Origin: BOKV01 sp049289295
Lineage (GTDB): Bacteria > Pseudomonadota > Alphaproteobacteria > Rhizobiales > Rhizobiaceae
Length of the DNA stretch: 64,000 nt
Assembly: GCA_049289295.1 (NCBI GenBank)
Contig: JBATLL010000075.1
Location: 310,001 to 374,000 of the forward strand
Reading direction: 5' to 3'
Made by a program: the position numbers and the translations under genes. This document shows, in pieces, positions 60,781 to 64,000 of this stretch (position 1 is the stretch's first letter; each line of letters starts with the position of its first letter). The notes beneath the pieces are model-generated. The model saw only the letters and a list, made by a program, of their open reading frames with translations, was not told where the DNA came from and did not search any database.

Positions 60781-63063
60781 CTAGCGCATTTGAAGGCGCA
60801 GAATTGCCGCGAGGATGTTGGAATAATCGTCCGTCCAAACGGTCGTTCCCTCATCCTTGAGCAATTGCCAGCGCGAATCCTGGGCAATGCGCCCGAGATC
60901 CCTATCGCTGTTTGCCAGAACGACAACCTCAGCTGGATTGACATGTTCGCCATGGCGCAGGTTTTCCGGCGGCAGGAATATCGCCGTGCGTCCAACCATT
61001 CCAGCGTTGCGGGCAAGGGCAGCAAGGACACTGCGCAATTCCATGTACCGGTTGGAAATGTGGATCGCGAGGATGCCATCGCGCCTGATCCGAGACCTGT
61101 AGAGTTCCAACGCCTCAGCCGTAAGCAGGTGGACGGGAATGGAATCGGATGAAAAGGCGTCGATAAGCAGGTAGTCGAACTTGCCTTCAGGTTCGTTTGC
61201 AAGCGTGAGGCGCGCGTCGCCCAGAACGATCGCGTCACCATTGCCGCATTCGCTGACAAAACGGAAGACGGCACTGTTGCTGGCAACATTGACGACCGAA
61301 CTGTCGATCTCATAATTCGTCCAGCTTTCCCCTGCCTTGCGATGGCAAAGCATGCTGCCTGCGCCAAGCCCGACAACACCAATGTTGGCATTCCTGCCAG
61401 CGATCTTTTCCTGCGCGGCAAACAGCGTGTCGGCGATTGTTCCACTTTCGTGATAGTAGGCAATGGGGACCGGTCGGCCGCCATCGTTGGTGGTCCGCAT
61501 CGCTCCATGTTCTGTCGTTCCGTGCGCCATCACGACAAACCGGCCCTGATCGGTTGTGAAGGCCTTCACAACGCCGAAGAAGGAGCGCTCGGCGAACAGG
61601 TTTCCGCTGGCTGACTGCATGGCGAAGTTCAGGCCGACGACCATCACTGCGAAAAAGATATGCAGTGCGGTTGAGCGAATTGTGGCGGCAATGCTTGCCG
61701 CAGCGAATGCGGTGATCGCGACGGTGTAAAATCCCGGCTCGCGCGGCATGACCAACTGGTTGACGAGCGGATTGTTCACGATGACCGAGATGAGCGCTGC
61801 AACCAGCAAAAGGACCCTAATTTCCGCAAGCTGGCTCTCGTCCCTTGTGGAGGATGCAAGCATCGGCCAGATGAGCAGGGAACCCAGAATGAGTAGCGGA
61901 TACTCTGCCACCCAGTTGAAGGCCACCGGCGAAAGAAGTGCAGTGAAAGCGCCGCCGATCACGCCGCCAAAGGACATCCAGAGGTAGAAACCGGTCAGGC
62001 CGGATGCGGGTGGGCGTCTTGACACCAGTACCATGTGCGACAGCAGCGCTGCGCAGAAGAAGAATACCAGATGCAGGCAAAGCGTAAGCCAAACCGGAAT
62101 GCCTGCATCGACCACGAAAGTGATAAAGGCAAGCGATGCGAGCCAGGGCAGGATTCGGGCAAGTGTCTGCACCTTCACGACCTGTCGGCGCGCGAAAGCC
62201 AACACGAATGTGAAGAGGAACAGCGCCAGCGGGATGACCCAAAGGAACGGTGCTGCGGCGATGTCGACCGAAACGTGCGCGGTTACTGCGACGAGAAGAC
62301 CGGACGGAACAGCAGCAAGTGCAATCCATTGAAAACGGTCCGTCCAACTTGTCGACTGGCCCTGTTCAAGTGCGGCATCGGCGATCTGAGAAACTGATCC
62401 GCTGGCAGATTCCCTTGAAAGCATGATCGCCGCACAAACCAGAATGAGACCGGCCAGCATGATGAAGCCGATGGTCCAGGAGAGCGCCTGATTGCCCACC
62501 GTCAACAGAGGCTCGAAAGCGACAATGTAGAGAATGAGGGACGCAAAGCTGCCGATATTGCTGGCACCGTAGAGGAAATAGGGATCGGCGGCATGATCAT
62601 GGCCGGTTTTCGAGAACCATGCCTGAAGAAGCGGCCCATTTGCCGATACGGCAAAGAAGGGCAGGCCCACGGCGACGGCAAAGAGGCCGAGGAGCCAGAT
62701 CGACTGGCCGGAATCCGGCGGTACTTCCCAACCTGCCGGGATGGCGATCGGCTGAAACAGGAGTGCGGCTGCAAGAACAGCGGCATGTACGAGGACGGCA
62801 TTGCGCGCTCTCAGACGGGTCGTGAGGAAATGCGCGTAGCCATACCCAAGCAGCAACACGGCCTGGAAGAATACCATGGCTACCGACCAGACACCGGGAG
62901 AGCCGCCGAGTCTTGGCAGGACCATCTTGGCAAAGAAGGGCTGGACCGAGAACAGCAGGAAAGCGCTGAGAAAAATGGTGATGACAAAAACCGGCAGAAC
63001 CGCCGTCTTCATCAATTGTGTGGTGTTGGCGCCTGTGCTGCCTGCCTTGTGCGAATATTCCAC
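60781..63063 (-). CDS. Fused MFS/spermidine synthase-like membrane protein
   Basis: The 760-residue protein has about 12-14 membrane segments in the first 490 residues (with LPRLGGSPGVWSVAMVFFQ and LYGASNIGSF) and a C-terminal spermidine-synthase-like fold with VGLGAGSMLCH, YEIDSSVVNVA, VLGDARLTLA and FDYLLIDAFSSDSIP. The aminopropyltransferase active site is not fully conserved, so the reaction is unknown. GTG 63063 follows GGGGATCAG; ATG 63012 is an alternative start. It separates ccoP from ccoG. Confidence 0.88.
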   Translation of the reverse strand: MEYSHKAGSTGANTTQLMKTAVLPVFVITIFLSAFLLFSVQPFFAKMVLPRLGGSPGVWSVAMVFFQAVLLLGYGYAHFLTTRLRARNAVLVHAAVLAAALLFQPIAIPAGWEVPPDSGQSIWLLGLFAVAVGLPFFAVSANGPLLQAWFSKTGHDHAADPYFLYGASNIGSFASLILYIVAFEPLLTVGNQALSWTIGFIMLAGLILVCAAIMLSRESASGSVSQIADAALEQGQSTSWTDRFQWIALAAVPSGLLVAVTAHVSVDIAAAPFLWVIPLALFLFTFVLAFARRQVVKVQTLARILPWLASLAFITFVVDAGIPVWLTLCLHLVFFFCAALLSHMVLVSRRPPASGLTGFYLWMSFGGVIGGAFTALLSPVAFNWVAEYPLLILGSLLIWPMLASSTRDESQLAEIRVLLLVAALISVIVNNPLVNQLVMPREPGFYTVAITAFAAASIAATIRSTALHIFFAVMVVGLNFAMQSASGNLFAERSFFGVVKAFTTDQGRFVVMAHGTTEHGAMRTTNDGGRPVPIAYYHESGTIADTLFAAQEKIAGRNANIGVVGLGAGSMLCHRKAGESWTNYEIDSSVVNVASNSAVFRFVSECGNGDAIVLGDARLTLANEPEGKFDYLLIDAFSSDSIPVHLLTAEALELYRSRIRRDGILAIHISNRYMELRSVLAALARNAGMVGRTAIFLPPENLRHGEHVNPAEVVVLANSDRDLGRIAQDSRWQLLKDEGTTVWTDDYSNILAAILRLQMR

Positions 63064-63144
63064 CTGATCCCCATCAAGCTGATTGAAACGAGGCGGACAG
63101 TAGCAATCAAGCAGTTAAAAGAATGTGAGGCATTCTACCTTTTC

Positions 63145-63174
63145 AAATGAAAAGGGCCCGCGAACGGGCCCTTT
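63145..63174 (-). terminator. Intrinsic terminator after ccoP
   Basis: On the - strand AAAGGGCCCG pairs perfectly with CGGGCCCTTT around the stable TTCG tetraloop, followed by TCATTT. It begins about 22 bases after the ccoP stop. Confidence 0.88.
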
Positions 63175-63196
63175 GCGATTGTAATGTGCGGTGAAC

Positions 63197-64000
63197 TTAC
63201 AGACCGCCACCAAGCGAATGAACATAGACAGCAAGCTGCTTGACTGTCGGTTCACCCAGCCTTGCGCCCCAGGCCGGCATTACGCCGTGCTTTGGATTGG
63301 AAACCTGGGCCGCAATGGCGTCTGCCCCATTTCCGTTCAGCCAGATGCTGTCCGCCAGGTTTGGTGCGCCCAGAGCCTGATCGCCTTTGGCATCCTCACC
63401 GTGGCAGGCTGCGCAATTGTCGCCGTAGACTGCTGCGCCGCCTGCGGCTTTCGCTGCATCATTCTCAAGACCGGCAAGTGCCAGAACATGGTTCGTCACC
63501 TGATCGATCTGATCCTTGTCCAGCAACTCGTCGCGACCGAAAGCCGGCATTTCCGATGTACGTGTATCGTCATTGCCTGCATAGCGGACGCCATGGTTGA
63601 TGGTGGCGAAGATCTCGTCGATTGTTCCGCCCCACAGCCAGTCATCGTCGTTGAGGTTCGGATAGCCGACCGCACCTTGGGCACCAGAGCCGTGGCACTG
63701 CGAGCAGTAGACCTTGAAGGCCGACTTTCCGCCAGCGACCGCGAAGCGCGACAATTCCTCGTTCTCGAGTATCGCCGAAACATCGGAAGAGGCGATCTTG
63801 GCGAACATGTCGCCCTTGGCTGCCTCTGCCGCTGCGAGTTCCTTGGCCACTTCAGCGCGGCTGGAATATCCACCGATGCCTGGTGTTGCAGAATTCGAAA
63901 GCGGAATTGCCGGATACCAGATGGCGTATCCGATTGCCCAGATAATCGTGGCATAGAAGGTCCACAACCACCAGCGCGGCAGCGGCGTGTTCAGCTCCTT
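63197..64000 (-). CDS. ccoP: Cytochrome c oxidase cbb3-type subunit III CcoP (partial)
   Basis: The gene is cut at its 5' end by the window edge; about 267 residues are visible. The first visible codons read KELNTPLPRWWLWTFYA, the usual CcoP start of the membrane helix. Two cytochrome c motifs follow, CSQCH and CAACH. CcoP passes electrons to the catalytic subunit CcoN of the high-affinity oxidase. ccoN and ccoO would lie beyond the window. It ends at a strong terminator. Confidence 0.95.
   Translation of the reverse strand, partial: KELNTPLPRWWLWTFYATIIWAIGYAIWYPAIPLSNSATPGIGGYSSRAEVAKELAAAEAAKGDMFAKIASSDVSAILENEELSRFAVAGGKSAFKVYCSQCHGSGAQGAVGYPNLNDDDWLWGGTIDEIFATINHGVRYAGNDDTRTSEMPAFGRDELLDKDQIDQVTNHVLALAGLENDAAKAAGGAAVYGDNCAACHGEDAKGDQALGAPNLADSIWLNGNGADAIAAQVSNPKHGVMPAWGARLGEPTVKQLAVYVHSLGGGL

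Overview
The window is chromosomal DNA of an alphaproteobacterium, most probably a member of the Hyphomicrobiales (Rhizobiales). This is an inference from gene order and families: ftsEX, a DUF218 gene, plsC, chaC, a DUF2125 gene, tyrC and hisC in series; a PhaR-type PHB regulator with phaAB; etfBA beside a cob(I)alamin adenosyltransferase gene; the rhizobial-type choline genes choXWV with betIA; and the fixGHIS/ccoP oxidase genes. The DNA is GC-rich and uniform to the eye. Coding is dense, and many genes overlap by ATGA or sit within 1-15 bases of each other. I see no insertion sequence, prophage, CRISPR array or clear island.

Layout. 0-10.5 kb: cell division (ftsE, ftsX), envelope and lipid enzymes (DUF218, plsC), chaC, a DUF2125 protein, hisC-tyrC, a methyltransferase divergent from gloB, and two membrane-protein genes (EamA and YhhN families). 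10.5-26.2 kb: a carbon-storage and acetyl-CoA block (phaA-phaB, pyc, phaR, a 3-hydroxyacyl-CoA dehydrogenase, etfB-etfA), which also holds a glutamine-synthetase-like gene paired with a class III aminotransferase, ispG, a rhomboid protease, a corrinoid adenosyltransferase and a 60-residue membrane protein. 26.3-37.1 kb: housekeeping and envelope genes (SDR, YihY, gluQ, an AlkA-type glycosylase, an HNH protein, dsbB with a DedA-type protein, tRNA-Leu(CAA), an MscS channel, an acyl-CoA synthetase, RidA). 37.1-43.1 kb: a flippase coupled to a GNAT/FemAB-type protein, a DUF924 protein, tusA, and a D,D-carboxypeptidase coupled to a CobW-type metallochaperone. 43.2-50.5 kb: an M20 amidohydrolase, an Lrp regulator divergent from hpd, a Crp/Fnr regulator, a membrane GGDEF-EAL protein and a FeeM-like N-acyl amino acid synthase. 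50.5-56.1 kb: choline uptake and oxidation (betI-betA divergent from choX-choW-choV). 56.1-64 kb: cytochrome cbb3 assembly (ccoG-ccoH-ccoI-ccoS), a fused MFS/spermidine-synthase-like gene, and ccoP cut by the window end.

The strongest regulatory signals are four. A perfect 20-base palindrome lies between betI and choX and overlaps promoter-like hexamers in both directions. A TTGAC-N4-GTCAA box (FixK/FnrN type) lies upstream of ccoG. A TTAA-N7-TTAAC motif (CtrA type) lies upstream of the FeeM-like synthase. Well-formed intrinsic terminators follow phaB, etfA, the spermidine-synthase-like gene and ccoP. One real gene, ccoS (51 codons), is too short for most ORF cut-offs and is supported by family sequence and ATGA coupling.

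I did not find an obviously new system. The best candidates for follow-up are the putative CtrA-controlled N-acyl amino acid synthase next to a c-di-GMP enzyme, the flippase/acyltransferase pair, and the glutamine-synthetase-like/aminotransferase pair of unknown substrate.
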